55,918 nucleotides of DNA from Rhodocyclales bacterium (GTDB taxonomy: Bacteria; Pseudomonadota; Gammaproteobacteria; Burkholderiales; Rhodocyclaceae). Position numbers and translations under genes: made by a program. The stretch covers positions 1 through 55,918 of the forward strand of contig JACRLX010000018.1 in NCBI GenBank assembly GCA_016235165.1, in the 5' to 3' direction. Positions 7,050 to 15,319 of the stretch are shown here, piece by piece. The notes below the pieces were generated by a model that saw nothing but the letters and a program-made list of their open reading frames with translations, ran no database searches and was not told the origin of the DNA. Each line of letters starts with the position of its first letter. The first letter of the stretch is position 1.

Positions 7050-8207
7050 ATGTTGCGTTCGACTTTGAGGGCTAGTTTGCTTGTTGTCGCTTTGTTGATA
7101 GGGACATCGCCGGCAGTTGCGCAGACGCTTGACCAGATCATGGATAGCGTCCAGCCGCGGCCAGCGGGTACCAGTTATTCCGTGGCTATCGTGCGAGACG
7201 GCAAGGTGTATTTCGCCAACAGAGGCGGCGTGTCGCCCGATGCAAAGTACATGCTGGCTTCAGTCACCAAGCAATTCACGGCAGCGGCCATTCTCGCTCT
7301 CGAGGACGAGGGCAAACTAAAACTCTCCGACACCGTGCCGAAGTTCTTGCCGGGCCTAGCATCGTGGAATCAGCTCACGATCAAATCATTGCTGAATCAC
7401 CAGACGACATTGCCTGACTATGTGTCCGGTGTGCCTTACATTAACGGCGCGGCGTTCAATTCGGGTATCTCACTGCCCAGCCTGCTGGCGATGATTGCCA
7501 GATCTACGGGCACTCCGACGCGGCGAGCATGTCTCCAGTACAGCAACAGCAACTATGCGGCCTTGGCGGCGATCGTCGAAGCTGCGTCGGGCAAGTCGTT
7601 CGGCGCCTATCTTAGCGAAAGGGTCTTTGGTCCGGCCGGCATGACGAGTACGTCCTACTCGGGAGACGTGCTGGTGGGTGTCCAGCAAGGCCACTTCCAG
7701 AACGGTGCGGCGACGCCGAACTACAACTCTTCCTGGGCAAACGGAGCCGGCGGCGTCGTAACGACGGCGCGCGACATGGCGAAGTGGAACATTAAGCTCA
7801 TGGAGGGATTCTTGAACATCGTCGACCGAGCGCACGACGACGTGGTCGCCGGGAGTTGCATGCCGGGCGGTATGCCGTCGCGCTACGCCTACGGCTGGTT
7901 CGTCAGGCCGGACGGTGCGCTGGAGCATTCTGGAGCAGTCGAAGGCTATTCCAATTTCAACTCTGTCGATCAGAACAATGGCGTCGCCGTTACGGTGCTA
8001 ACCAACTATGCCGGCTACTCAGGCGGCGTCGCGGCGTTCGCAAGAGCCTTGAGCAATGTGGCCGTGGGCGGCCCGGGCGGCGGTGCTAGCTTCTGCTGCA
8101 CTCCTTGGGGTAAGTTTGGACCCGGTCCGAATCCGAGCGGACTAGCCGGCCAGCAATGCTTTTGGGGCACGCCCTACGGAATGGCGGTGGGCCAGACTTG
8201 CAATTGA
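7050..8207 (+). CDS. Exported beta-lactamase-like serine hydrolase (class C/esterase family)
   Basis: Starting at the ATG after GGGGGAGGAAG, the 385-residue protein opens with a signal peptide (LRASLLVVALLIGTSPAVAQ). The family signatures follow: SxxK as SVTK at 71-74, YxN as YSNSN, and a C-terminal HSG. These define the penicillin-binding-protein-like fold that cuts esters, D-amino acid peptides or beta-lactams. The C-terminal tail is Gly/Pro-rich with four cysteines (FCCTPWGKF, QQCFW, QTCN), which is unusual and suggests disulfides in the periplasm or outside. The gene is less GC-rich than typical neighbours. Substrate cannot be assigned. Confidence 0.82.
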   Translation: MLRSTLRASLLVVALLIGTSPAVAQTLDQIMDSVQPRPAGTSYSVAIVRDGKVYFANRGGVSPDAKYMLASVTKQFTAAAILALEDEGKLKLSDTVPKFLPGLASWNQLTIKSLLNHQTTLPDYVSGVPYINGAAFNSGISLPSLLAMIARSTGTPTRRACLQYSNSNYAALAAIVEAASGKSFGAYLSERVFGPAGMTSTSYSGDVLVGVQQGHFQNGAATPNYNSSWANGAGGVVTTARDMAKWNIKLMEGFLNIVDRAHDDVVAGSCMPGGMPSRYAYGWFVRPDGALEHSGAVEGYSNFNSVDQNNGVAVTVLTNYAGYSGGVAAFARALSNVAVGGPGGGASFCCTPWGKFGPGPNPSGLAGQQCFWGTPYGMAVGQTCN

Positions 8208-8260
8208 GGAGTCAAAGGGGAGTCAAAGGGGTGGGGAGTCAAAGGGGTCGGAGTGATTTG
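8208..8260 (+). repeat. Tandem GGAGTCAAAGGG repeats and a GGGGTCGGAGTGATTTG unit
   Basis: Three near-copies of GGAGTCAAAGGG run from 8208 to about 8246 and pass directly into GGGGTCGGAGTGATTTG (8244-8260). The latter is the third member of the repeat family seen at 1988 and 3521. The structure looks like a REP-like element amplified or slipped next to the hydrolase stop codon. Confidence 0.55.
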
Positions 8261-8303
8261 GCCTTCTGAAATCTCCAACCCCTCCGGGTACCGGAGTTTT
8301 TGA

Positions 8304-8318
8304 AAAGTCGGCGCCGGC
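8304..8318 (+). repeat. 15-base motif, copy 3 (AAAGTCGGCGCCGGC)
   Basis: This copy has one mismatch to the core and the same downstream extension GGTACGGCGGTT as the copy at 6854. It lies in the gap before vapBC-2. Confidence 0.65.
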
Positions 8319-8404
8319 GGTACGGCGGTTCATTGCACCAGCGAGGCGCCGGCTTTGAAGCCATGCGCGCGACTTGAAGTCGCTTGCGGTCAATGGTATA
8401 AACC

Positions 8405-8418
8405 GTGGTATATACCAC
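8405..8418. promoter_or_regulatory. Palindromic operator of vapBC-2
   Basis: GTGGTATATACCAC is a perfect 14-base palindrome 18 bases before the vapB-2 start. An imperfect partner GGTATAAACC lies immediately upstream. It is the likely binding site of the VapB-VapC complex, and it also contains a possible -10 box. Confidence 0.6.
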
Positions 8419-8436
8419 TTCCCAGGGAGTCCAGCC

Positions 8437-8691
8437 ATGCACACCGCCAAGCTATTCAAGAACGGCCGCAGCCAGGCCGTGCGCCTGCCGGCCGAGTTCC
8501 GCTTCGAGGGCGACGAGGTCTCGATCCGGCGTGACCCGGACACCGGCGACGTGATCCTGAGTCCGCGCAACCGCAAGTTCGCGGACTGGCTGAAGCTGCG
8601 TGACAAGCTGATTGCCGAAGCCCCCGAGGAATTCGAAAACTTCGATATCCCGCGCGACCCGGAACCGCCCGTCGAACGCGAATGGCCATGA
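8437..8691 (+). CDS. vapB: VapB antitoxin, SpoVT/AbrB type
   Basis: The 84-residue protein begins [20 protein letters not shown], the swapped-hairpin AbrB fold found in VapB antitoxins. The acidic, proline-rich C-terminus ([12 protein letters not shown]) is the likely toxin-binding tail. Its stop overlaps the toxin ATG (ATGA). A GGGAG ribosome site precedes the chosen start. Confidence 0.9.
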   Translation: MHTAKLFKNGRSQAVRLPAEFRFEGDEVSIRRDPDTGDVILSPRNRKFADWLKLRDKLIAEAPEEFENFDIPRDPEPPVEREWP

Positions 8692-9134
8692 GCGGCACGC
8701 CCCGCTACCTGCTTGACACCAATGCGGCGTCGGTCCTGATACGTGGGCCGGGCAGCCGGGCATTGCAGGATCTGGTCATCGACTATGGCGCCTGCATCTC
8801 GGTCATCACCGAAGCCGAATTGCGCTTCGGTATCGCGCGCCGGCCTGATGCCACCCGCCTGGCCAAAGCCGTCGAGAATTTCCTGCAAGACATTCCCGTC
8901 TTGCCCTGGACGTCTGCAACCGCCAAGGCCTATGCCGACCTGCGTGCCCGCATGGAAATCCGTGGCCTGAGCCTGTCCGCGATGGACATGCTGATCGCCG
9001 CACACGCCCTGACGGAAGACTGCGCGCTGGTGAGTGCCGACAAAGCGTTTAGCCAGGTGCCCGGCCTGACTGTGTTCGACTGGTCGCTTACCGCCACGAC
9101 AAGGAAACCGACGAAGGCGCCCAAGGCAAGCTGA
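8688..9134 (+). CDS. vapC: VapC toxin, PIN domain
   Basis: This 148-residue PIN-domain ribonuclease has the expected acidic residues in [35 protein letters not shown] and LVSADKAF. The ATG at 8688 was chosen because it overlaps the antitoxin stop by four bases; an in-frame ATG six bases upstream is also possible. The C-terminal tail is basic ([12 protein letters not shown]). Confidence 0.9.
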   Translation: MSGTPRYLLDTNAASVLIRGPGSRALQDLVIDYGACISVITEAELRFGIARRPDATRLAKAVENFLQDIPVLPWTSATAKAYADLRARMEIRGLSLSAMDMLIAAHALTEDCALVSADKAFSQVPGLTVFDWSLTATTRKPTKAPKAS

Positions 9135-9144
9135 GCGCCTCTGA

Positions 9145-9159
9145 AAAGTCGGCGCCGGC
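9145..9159 (+). repeat. 15-base motif, copy 4 (AAAGTCGGCGCCGGC)
   Basis: This copy matches the one at 8304 exactly in the core and keeps the GGTACGGCG extension before diverging. It lies just after the vapC-2 stop codon. Confidence 0.65.
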
Positions 9160-9337
9160 GGTACGGCGCTACTTGGCTTCCAGAAGAAGCGCACGAGCCG
9201 AGTCTGAGCAATGTAAACAGCCGCTGTCCGCAAGAATACTGGGTTGAAACCTTGCCCCATCCTGCACTGGCCCCATCACCGCAGTAAACTTGATCAGTAC
9301 TATACTTGGTACCGTTTCACTTAAAACAGGTACTGAC

Positions 9338-9604
9338 ATGAACACCCTCACCGTCTCGGAACTGAAGCGCAGGGGCATGGCGGCCATCGAGGATGGGCTG
9401 CGCAGTGGCCCGGTACATATCGTCAAGCGCAACAAGCCTGCGGCGGTGGTGCTGACCGAAGCCGAGTATCAGCGCCTCGCGCATGGCCGGGTGGCCACCC
9501 CCAACGGCGTAACCGCCGTGCAGTGGCTGCTGAACCAGGGCACCGCCGGTAAGCGCAGCAAGGCGCAGATCGACGCGGCGCTCAAGGCCGAGCGCGACTG
9601 GTGA
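9338..9604 (+). CDS. Phd/YefM-like antitoxin
   Basis: The 88-residue protein (MNTLTVSELKRRGMAAIEDG) has the Phd-type pattern, including GPVHIVKRNKPAAVVLTEAE, and a basic helical C-terminus. It overlaps the following PIN gene by four bases. Short inverted arms CAGTAC and GTACTG upstream may be operator parts. It pairs with the toxin at 9601-10011. Confidence 0.82.
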   Translation: MNTLTVSELKRRGMAAIEDGLRSGPVHIVKRNKPAAVVLTEAEYQRLAHGRVATPNGVTAVQWLLNQGTAGKRSKAQIDAALKAERDW

Positions 9605-10011
9605 TCGCCTTCTTCGACGCCAGTGCCCTGATCTACCTGATCGAAGGCGCCGAGCCATTCGCTGCCAAGCTGCGCAAGGAACTGGCAGGGGTAGCCAGGA
9701 AGCATCCTGACCTGGGCGCCGCCATGAGCCGTCTGTCGTGGCTGAAATGTCGGGTGGGGCCAATGAAGGGCAACGACAGCGCCACGCTGGCGGCGTTCGA
9801 CGCCTTCTTCGCCCGGACTGATCTGGTCTGGGTGGAACTGACCAGGGATGTTGTCGAACTGGCGGCAGCTATCCGAGTCCAGACTGGCTTGAAGACGCCT
9901 GACGCGCTACAAGCGGCGTCGTGCCTCCAGCTTGGCGGTGAACACCTGTTTTTGACCGGGGATAGCGCGTTCAGGCGGGTCGCCGGCCTGAATGTGAAGG
10001 TGCTGACATGA
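9601..10011 (+). CDS. PIN-domain toxin paired with the Phd-like antitoxin
   Basis: Starting at a GTG inside the antitoxin stop (GTGA), the 136-residue protein has a PIN fold: FFDASALIYLIE at the N-terminus, TPDALQAASCLQLG and LFLTGDSAF near the end. The expected second acidic residue, normally an E in a helix near position 45, is replaced by the stretch SRLSWLKCRVG. The corresponding family sequence is usually S-x-L-S-x-L-E-C-R-V. Activity may therefore be reduced. Confidence 0.8.
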   Translation: MIAFFDASALIYLIEGAEPFAAKLRKELAGVARKHPDLGAAMSRLSWLKCRVGPMKGNDSATLAAFDAFFARTDLVWVELTRDVVELAAAIRVQTGLKTPDALQAASCLQLGGEHLFLTGDSAFRRVAGLNVKVLT

Positions 10012-10024
10012 CCAGTTGACCTGC

Positions 10025-11371
10025 TCATTGCTTGTGCTTCAACGCCGCACACTGCTTTCGCATCCCCGCGAAAATCGCTTCCGCCAGATCCGCCGGAAAG
10101 TCATCCGGCAGCCGCCGACTTGCTTTTTCGATCACGCCTTCCGTGGCCTCGATGACTTCCGCCATCAATTGCTCCGCCGCGCGGGCACCCAGGCCGACTT
10201 GCTGTGCTTGGGCGATCCAGTGGCGGCGCTGGATTTTCGCTATCAGGTAGTGATTGGTCGTTCCGCGCACCGCCATGGCGAGCCGGGCCTTGCGCGGCGA
10301 GATTTGATTCCTGCCTGTGCCGATCACCGGATGGGCGGATAGCACGTCGTAAATCGGCGTGGCACGGTAACGGCCGCCGGGCAAGTGGGCGATGCTGAAG
10401 TTCTTGCCGTGGCCATCGGTGGCGGCCAACACCCAGAAAATGATCTGGGTCTTGAAGAAGTTCTTCCGATCGCTATCGGCATGGTCCGATCCGAGTAACA
10501 GCGCCATGATCCAGGCGATGCCGGGGCCGCCGTCGGACTGGTATTTCCGCAGCGGCGAGGTCCCCGTGGCCTGGCACATGTCCTCCTGGGGCAGGCGGAT
10601 GATCCAGCTTCTGTCGGTGGATCGCGTGCGGTCGAAGCGTTCGACGACGAGGGCCTTCTGGTCCTCGAACTGCGCGATCTCACAGGCGGCGACGGGGATT
10701 CCATAGGCCTCCATGATCCTGGCGCACAGCCATTCGTTTTCGACCGAGGTGCGCATGTCGGCCTGCATATGGCCGACCAGGCCCAGGGGCAGCTTGAAGA
10801 TGTGCGTGGTCGGGGTACTGCCCCGGGGCAGGAGCCAGCGGCCCCGATGGCGCAACAGGGCGGTCTTTTCCTGGGCGCCGGCAATGGAAAGCCGCAGGTC
10901 TTCGCGCAGTTCATCGTCGTGGTCGAGTTGCCCCGGGGAGCGCGGCGAGGTGATGCCGCGCAGCCGCTGTGCGATCTGCGCCGTGTTCAAGGCCTTGCCA
11001 TTGATTTCATGGACGTCGGCTGGTACGTCGCCGTCGGGCAGCAGTTGAATCGCGCCGACGCAATCCCGGCCCAGCGTGGCCAGCAGGTTGAAGGCATCGG
11101 TGCCGGCGGCCTGATGACGCTGGGCCAGGCGTCGGCGGATGGCGTCGTTGTCGGGCAAGAGGTTGTCGAAATAGTCGGTGACGACTGGCCCCTGGTAGGG
11201 CGCATTGCCGGGCAGGAAGGGCAGCGAAAGCGAGATGGGGCGGGCCTGCTCATCCACCAGCCAGTCATCGAAATAGCCGAAGCGCTCGCCTTGTCGTGTG
11301 CTTTCCCAGTAGCCGACCGGGATGCCGTTCATCCAGACGTTCAGGCGTTGGGTATGTGAGCGACGGCCCAT
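10025..11371 (-). CDS. hipA: HipA-type Ser/Thr kinase toxin (hipBA-1)
   Basis: The 448-residue protein shows the HipA architecture. An N-terminal subdomain (RLNVWMNGIPVGYW) is followed by the serine loop LSIAGAQEKTALL at 161-173, which carries the autophosphorylated Ser, and the catalytic motif DGHGKNFSI at about 319-327. HipA phosphorylates glutamyl-tRNA synthetase or related targets and drives growth arrest. It starts two bases after the hipB stop on the minus strand and is co-transcribed with it. Confidence 0.92.
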   Translation of the reverse strand: MGRRSHTQRLNVWMNGIPVGYWESTRQGERFGYFDDWLVDEQARPISLSLPFLPGNAPYQGPVVTDYFDNLLPDNDAIRRRLAQRHQAAGTDAFNLLATLGRDCVGAIQLLPDGDVPADVHEINGKALNTAQIAQRLRGITSPRSPGQLDHDDELREDLRLSIAGAQEKTALLRHRGRWLLPRGSTPTTHIFKLPLGLVGHMQADMRTSVENEWLCARIMEAYGIPVAACEIAQFEDQKALVVERFDRTRSTDRSWIIRLPQEDMCQATGTSPLRKYQSDGGPGIAWIMALLLGSDHADSDRKNFFKTQIIFWVLAATDGHGKNFSIAHLPGGRYRATPIYDVLSAHPVIGTGRNQISPRKARLAMAVRGTTNHYLIAKIQRRHWIAQAQQVGLGARAAEQLMAEVIEATEGVIEKASRRLPDDFPADLAEAIFAGMRKQCAALKHKQ

Positions 11372-11373
11372 GA

Positions 11374-11655
11374 TTACCAGGCGTCCTTCTTGTGTGCCTT
11401 GGCAAGGACGCGCGCAGGCTTCCCGGGGCCTGCCTCGGCGGCGGCCTGGTCCAGCGAGATTTCGACATCCAGCAGGCGCAACACGGTGAACAGCCTTTCC
11501 AGCGTGGCTGTCGCCGGATTGGCCTCGAACCAGGCATAGCTTTGCTGGGTGATGCCCAGTCGTTCGGCCATGGCGGCCTGGGTGAGCCCCCGTAGCTTGC
11601 GAAAACCCTTGAGCACCAGCGGAAGCTGGTCAAGCGTCTTGATGGGGTAGTCCAT
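11374..11655 (-). CDS. hipB: HipB-type antitoxin, HTH_XRE (hipBA-1)
   Basis: The 93-residue protein has an XRE helix-turn-helix (LTQAAMAERLGITQQSYAWF) and a C-terminal tail AHKKDAW. It should bind the operator upstream and cap the HipA dimer. The ATG follows a strong GGAGGC site. An operator-like inverted repeat lies about 40 bases upstream. Confidence 0.9.
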   Translation of the reverse strand: MDYPIKTLDQLPLVLKGFRKLRGLTQAAMAERLGITQQSYAWFEANPATATLERLFTVLRLLDVEISLDQAAAEAGPGKPARVLAKAHKKDAW

Positions 11656-11695
11656 TGCTGCCTCCGTTCCCGATCCCGCGGCGATACAAAGCGCA

Positions 11696-11718
11696 GGCTG
11701 TAAAACAATTTAACAGCC
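11696..11718. promoter_or_regulatory. Operator-like inverted repeat before hipBA-1
   Basis: GGCTGT (11696-11701) and ACAGCC (11713-11718) flank an AT-rich centre. A further CAGCCTGTAAA lies at about 11749. The spacing and position fit a HipB operator. Confidence 0.5.
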
Positions 11719-11769
11719 CTTATTTTGTATATTACATTAACAGAGTGCAGCCTGTAAATATGATGTAGT

Positions 11770-11996
11770 TGATGATCTGGTGCGCGGCCTCCACGCCGCC
11801 GGCAGGCGCGGCGATGATTCGCCGGCGCGGATCGGGTGCTCGCCGTCGGCCAGGCGCGCTTGCCGGGCGGCACCTGGGTGACGCGGTAGCTGAGCTTCGC
11901 CGCGCCGATGCGGGCGGCCACGAGCGCCATGCGCGCCTCGAAGCGCTCGCCGTGGGTCTGGGTTTCCAAGACCAGCTCGTCGAGCTTGAGGATCAA
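11770..11996 (-). pseudogene. Second, deleted copy of the cupin gene
   Basis: From the ATG at 11996 the minus strand reads LETQTHGERFEARMALVAAR and YRVTQVPPGKRAWP, very close to the cupin at 2121-2614. It then jumps. Relative to that copy, 70 bases between two direct repeats GGCCAGGCGC (2387-2396 and 2457-2466) are missing. This shifts the frame and removes the metal-binding histidines. It is not functional. Confidence 0.8.
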
Positions 11997-12285
11997 GGCA
12001 GCAGACCTGCCGGATTTCGACGCCGCGCCCTACTTCGATAGCGAAGAGGCGATCGCCGCCTATCTGACCGACATCCTGGAAGCGAACGATCCCGCCTTGC
12101 TTGCGGCCGCCCTCGGCGACATTGCCCGGGCGCGCGGCATGAGCGACATCGCCAAGGCATCGGGTATCACCCGCGAGGCGCTTTACAAGGCCTTGAGTGC
12201 CGACGCACAGCCGCGCTTCGATACCATCAGCCGCGTTTGCGCCGCACTGGGCGTCAAGCTGGTGGCACAGGCGGTTCATGCCTGA
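11986..12285 (+). CDS. HigA-like addiction-module antidote protein, orphan
   Basis: The reading DFDAAPYFDSEEAIAAYLTD, then GDIARARGMSDIAKASGITR and EALYKALS, matches the putative addiction-module antidote family (HTH, about 100 residues). The gene normally follows a RelE/HigB-type toxin. Here the upstream DNA is the antisense of the cupin remnant, so the toxin and the original start appear lost. I placed the start at an in-frame TTG; no good ribosome site is present. It may be a silent leftover. Confidence 0.65.
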   Translation: MRIKAADLPDFDAAPYFDSEEAIAAYLTDILEANDPALLAAALGDIARARGMSDIAKASGITREALYKALSADAQPRFDTISRVCAALGVKLVAQAVHA

Positions 12286-12319
12286 CCGGCCGGGATTTCA
12301 AACGCGGTGCCGGTCAGCG

Positions 12320-13645
12320 CTATGTCGCCAGTGCTTCGGCAAAGCCAAATGTCGTTTCGAAGCGACGGATTTCTTCTCCGGGCACGCCTTCGGCCGACAT
12401 CATCTTGCGCCACTGGTCGGCAATGATCGCGGCTATCGCGTGAAGAGCCTCTTGCGCTTCTTCCGGCGCATAGCCGTAGTGATCGGCAGCGGCGGCGACC
12501 AGATCCCCGGCGTCGACGGTCGTGACCAGCCGTGGCGGCAAGGGCTGTCGGCCGCGCCGGGTGCCCGGCACGTAGCGGTAGCCCATGGACAAGGCGGGGT
12601 TCTGCGGCAGGGCAGTTGCCGGCACCAGATCGAAGGCCGGAGCGAGTCGCCAGCGTTGCTGGACCATATCTTCGCAAAGCAGGCCGTGGTTCTTCGAATG
12701 GTCGTCGAGGTTGCGGATCAGGGCATTGAAGACTATCCGTCGCCACAATTCGCGGCGTTCCCCCCGGTGGGCGGCTTGTCCCCCGCACCAGCGCGCCATG
12801 CCCTCGGCCAGGGATACGTAGCTCTTGCGCAGGCCCTGGGAGGTGAAGCCGACCGTTCCGTAGTGGAGCGTTTCTGCCGGGGCCGGCGTCGCCAGATCAA
12901 GGCGCAGCAGCGCATGGGCGCTGACATAGCCCTTGCGCAGGACGCCCGCCGGCGTGGTCGTCCGATCGAAGCGGCGTAGCAGCAGTACGGCACGGCCAGC
13001 GGAAAGATGCCATACCTCCGGATCCTTGCAGGTACCGATACCGCAGGCTTCGGCCAGCTTCAGCATTGCGCATTCGATATGCGGCAGCCAGCGGGAATCG
13101 CCCTGCTGCGGAAATTTTGCGAGGTAGTGCACGCCGTCGCGGGAGACGGTCAGCTTGGGCTTTGTGCCGCCCAGGCTGGTACCGTACTGGGCGGCGTCCA
13201 GCACTTGCTCTTCCTGGTCGGTCTGCGCCTGGCCGCCTGCCTCGAGGCCTGACAGGATGGTAAGGAATTCGTCGACCGACAGCACGCGCTGGCGCTCTGG
13301 CATGATTTCCCCCATGGCGATGTTGCCCACGCCATCCGTCGGGCACAGCATGAGCGCTTCGACCTCGGAGACATCGCGCTCCAGGCGGCGCGCGAGCAGA
13401 TGCCGCCCCCACGCATCCGGGCCGGCATCCATGAACAAGGGGAAAATGCCATGACCGCCCGCCACCGCAAAAGGACGGCTGCGCAGTGGCAGATCAGGCG
13501 CCAGGGGCGGGTGCCTGGCGGCCAGGTAGCTCGCGTCGTAGCGGAAGCGACCTACCGGACCCGCGGAATCATGCGTGAATTCTCCGGCAAGGACCGGAGC
13601 GGGGCTGTCCGCGAGCCAGACGTGGACGGGGGCCGCATGGGTCAT
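12320..13645 (-). CDS. hipA: HipA-type Ser/Thr kinase toxin (hipBA-2)
   Basis: This 441-residue HipA homologue is distant from hipA-1. The glycine-rich loop GTSLGGTKPKL is at about 156-166, the nucleotide-binding region is HYLAKFPQQ, and the catalytic motif NLDDHSKNHG is at about 312-321. The start ATG overlaps the stop of the HTH gene by four bases. Function is expected to be growth-inhibiting protein phosphorylation neutralised by the upstream HTH protein. Confidence 0.88.
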   Translation of the reverse strand: MTHAAPVHVWLADSPAPVLAGEFTHDSAGPVGRFRYDASYLAARHPPLAPDLPLRSRPFAVAGGHGIFPLFMDAGPDAWGRHLLARRLERDVSEVEALMLCPTDGVGNIAMGEIMPERQRVLSVDEFLTILSGLEAGGQAQTDQEEQVLDAAQYGTSLGGTKPKLTVSRDGVHYLAKFPQQGDSRWLPHIECAMLKLAEACGIGTCKDPEVWHLSAGRAVLLLRRFDRTTTPAGVLRKGYVSAHALLRLDLATPAPAETLHYGTVGFTSQGLRKSYVSLAEGMARWCGGQAAHRGERRELWRRIVFNALIRNLDDHSKNHGLLCEDMVQQRWRLAPAFDLVPATALPQNPALSMGYRYVPGTRRGRQPLPPRLVTTVDAGDLVAAAADHYGYAPEEAQEALHAIAAIIADQWRKMMSAEGVPGEEIRRFETTFGFAEALAT

Positions 13646-13938
13646 CGAACGGCCCCTCGGCTATCGGCATCCAGCGACGGCGTACTGAACTCACCCAGCG
13701 CAGCGTCCCGCATCTCCAGCATCCAGATGGCTCGGGCATAGTGGCCGATCTGTACCGTTGGCGCCCCATGCTCTATCGATACCAAGGTCTGCGTACTGAC
13801 CCCCAGCATGTCGGCAAATTCCCGCATCGAGTGCCCTCGCTCCTTGCGTGCGAGTGCGATGCGGTGACCGAGCGCCTCCAGGGATGCGGTAACGTCCAAG
13901 GGAAGTGGGGCGATCTCGAAGGCACGGACTTTTGGCAT
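13642..13938 (-). CDS. hipB: HTH_XRE antitoxin of hipBA-2
   Basis: The 98-residue protein carries an XRE motif (MREFADMLGVSTQTLVSIEH) flanked by helical segments. I chose the ATG at 13938 rather than the in-frame TTG nine bases upstream. It overlaps the hipA-2 start and should repress the pair. The 5' region is strikingly AT-rich. Confidence 0.85.
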   Translation of the reverse strand: MPKVRAFEIAPLPLDVTASLEALGHRIALARKERGHSMREFADMLGVSTQTLVSIEHGAPTVQIGHYARAIWMLEMRDAALGEFSTPSLDADSRGAVR

Positions 13939-14054
13939 ACGTTCCAACTAATCAATACAAAATATGATATTCATAATGATAAGTTAGAACAAATATTGAA
14001 TCAAGGCTTTACCCCGCCCGGCACGACCCGCGTGGCGCTCCGGCGTGCCCGACG
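13939..14054. promoter_or_regulatory. AT-rich promoter region of hipBA-2 and island edge
   Basis: The sequence ATATGATATTCATAATGATA contains overlapping inverted halves (TATGA/TCATA) and likely -10 boxes for leftward transcription. Base composition switches back to high GC at about 14000, which marks the right border of the TA island. Confidence 0.4.
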
Positions 14055-14501
14055 CTAGCGCCGCTTCGCCAGCAGCCGGTCGAGCTGGTTGGCGAAGGCC
14101 TGGCGGTCGGCGGCGGAAAACGCCGCCGGGCCGCCGGTTTCGACGCCGCTGCTGCGCAGGCCTTCCATGAAGTTCCTCATGCCCAGGCGTTCCTGGATGT
14201 TGGCAGCGGTAAGCAGTTCGCCGCGCGGGTCGATGACGGCCGCCCCCTTGGCGATGACCTGCGCGGCGAGCGGTACGTCGGCGGTGACGACGAGGTCGCC
14301 GGGCCCGGCCTCCTGCACGATGCGCTGGTCGGCGACGTCGAAGCCGCCGGGCACCTGCACGGCCCTGATCCACGGCGAGGGCGGGACGCGCAGCATCTGG
14401 TTGGCGACCAAGGTCAACATGAGCTCGCTGCGCCTGGCGGCGCGGTAGAGGATTTCCTTGATCGCGACGGGGCAGGCGTCGGCGTCGACCCAGATCTTCA
14501 T
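14055..14501 (-). CDS. YaiI/YqxD family (UPF0178) protein
   Basis: The 148-residue protein starts [20 protein letters not shown], the hallmark of the UPF0178 family, and contains [15 protein letters not shown] and a C-terminal [14 protein letters not shown]. The fold resembles PIN/NYN nucleases, with conserved Asp residues (D6, D8). The molecular function is not established. Length matches the family, and it appears to be a stand-alone chromosomal gene at the island border. Confidence 0.9.
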   Translation of the reverse strand: MKIWVDADACPVAIKEILYRAARRSELMLTLVANQMLRVPPSPWIRAVQVPGGFDVADQRIVQEAGPGDLVVTADVPLAAQVIAKGAAVIDPRGELLTAANIQERLGMRNFMEGLRSSGVETGGPAAFSAADRQAFANQLDRLLAKRR

Positions 14502-14588
14502 CGCGGTGGCGTGGCGAAGGCCGCCACCGCTACCGCCGACGGGGAGGTCTTCTGCGGTAGGCTGTGAGGCCGGATAGCGGGAGGGCGG

Positions 14589-15290
14589 ATGGATGCAGCC
14601 ATGAGCACAAATGATACCGGCGGCCGCAAGGTCGCGGCCCTGCTGGGCGCCAGCGGCGCCACCGGGCAGCACCTGCTGCCACTGCTGCTGGCCGATGCGC
14701 GCTACGGCAAGGTGATCACCGTCAGCCGCCGCCCGCTGGGCCTGGAACACCCGCGGCTCGAACAGCGTTGCCTGGATTTTGCGCAGCTGGCGGACTGCCT
14801 GGCCGGCGCGCGGGTCGACGACGCCTACTGCACTTTCGGCACCACCTTGCGCAAGGCAGGGTCGCAAGCGGCGATGACGCGCATCGACCACGACTGCGTG
14901 ATCGAGTTTGCCCGCGCCGCGGCGGCGGCCGGGGCGCGGCGCTTTGCCTACCTGTCGGCGGCCAACGCCAACCCCCGCTCGCCGGTGTATTACGCCCGTC
15001 TCAAGGGCGGCACGGAGCAGGCCTTGCAGGCCATGGGCTTCTCCGACCTGGCGATCTACCGCCCAAGCATGATCGTCGCCGAGCGCAGCGACCGGCGGCT
15101 GGCCGAGTCGATGTTGTTCCCGCTGCTGCCGCTGACCGACCGCCTGTTGTTCGGCGCGGCGACCAGGTACCGCTCGGTACCGGTGGCGACACTGGCGCGC
15201 GCCATCGCCGGCTTCGGCGCGATGGAGGGCTGCGGCCACAGGATTTTGCACTGGCAGGATTTCGCCGCCATTGCCGCTCCGGCGCGATAA
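14589..15290 (+). CDS. NAD(P)-binding Rossmann protein, TIP30/HTATIP2-like atypical SDR
   Basis: The 233-residue protein has the nucleotide-binding loop [14 protein letters not shown] near the N-terminus and the typical [13 protein letters not shown], whose YxxxK supplies the catalytic Tyr-Lys pair. [15 protein letters not shown] resembles the TIP30 family. These small atypical short-chain dehydrogenases are usually of unknown substrate. The start follows GGAGGGCGG; an alternative ATG lies 12 bases downstream. Confidence 0.8.
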   Translation: MDAAMSTNDTGGRKVAALLGASGATGQHLLPLLLADARYGKVITVSRRPLGLEHPRLEQRCLDFAQLADCLAGARVDDAYCTFGTTLRKAGSQAAMTRIDHDCVIEFARAAAAAGARRFAYLSAANANPRSPVYYARLKGGTEQALQAMGFSDLAIYRPSMIVAERSDRRLAESMLFPLLPLTDRLLFGAATRYRSVPVATLARAIAGFGAMEGCGHRILHWQDFAAIAAPAR

Positions 15291-15319
15291 GTCGGCGGTG
15301 GACAGACGGCGGCGCCGGC

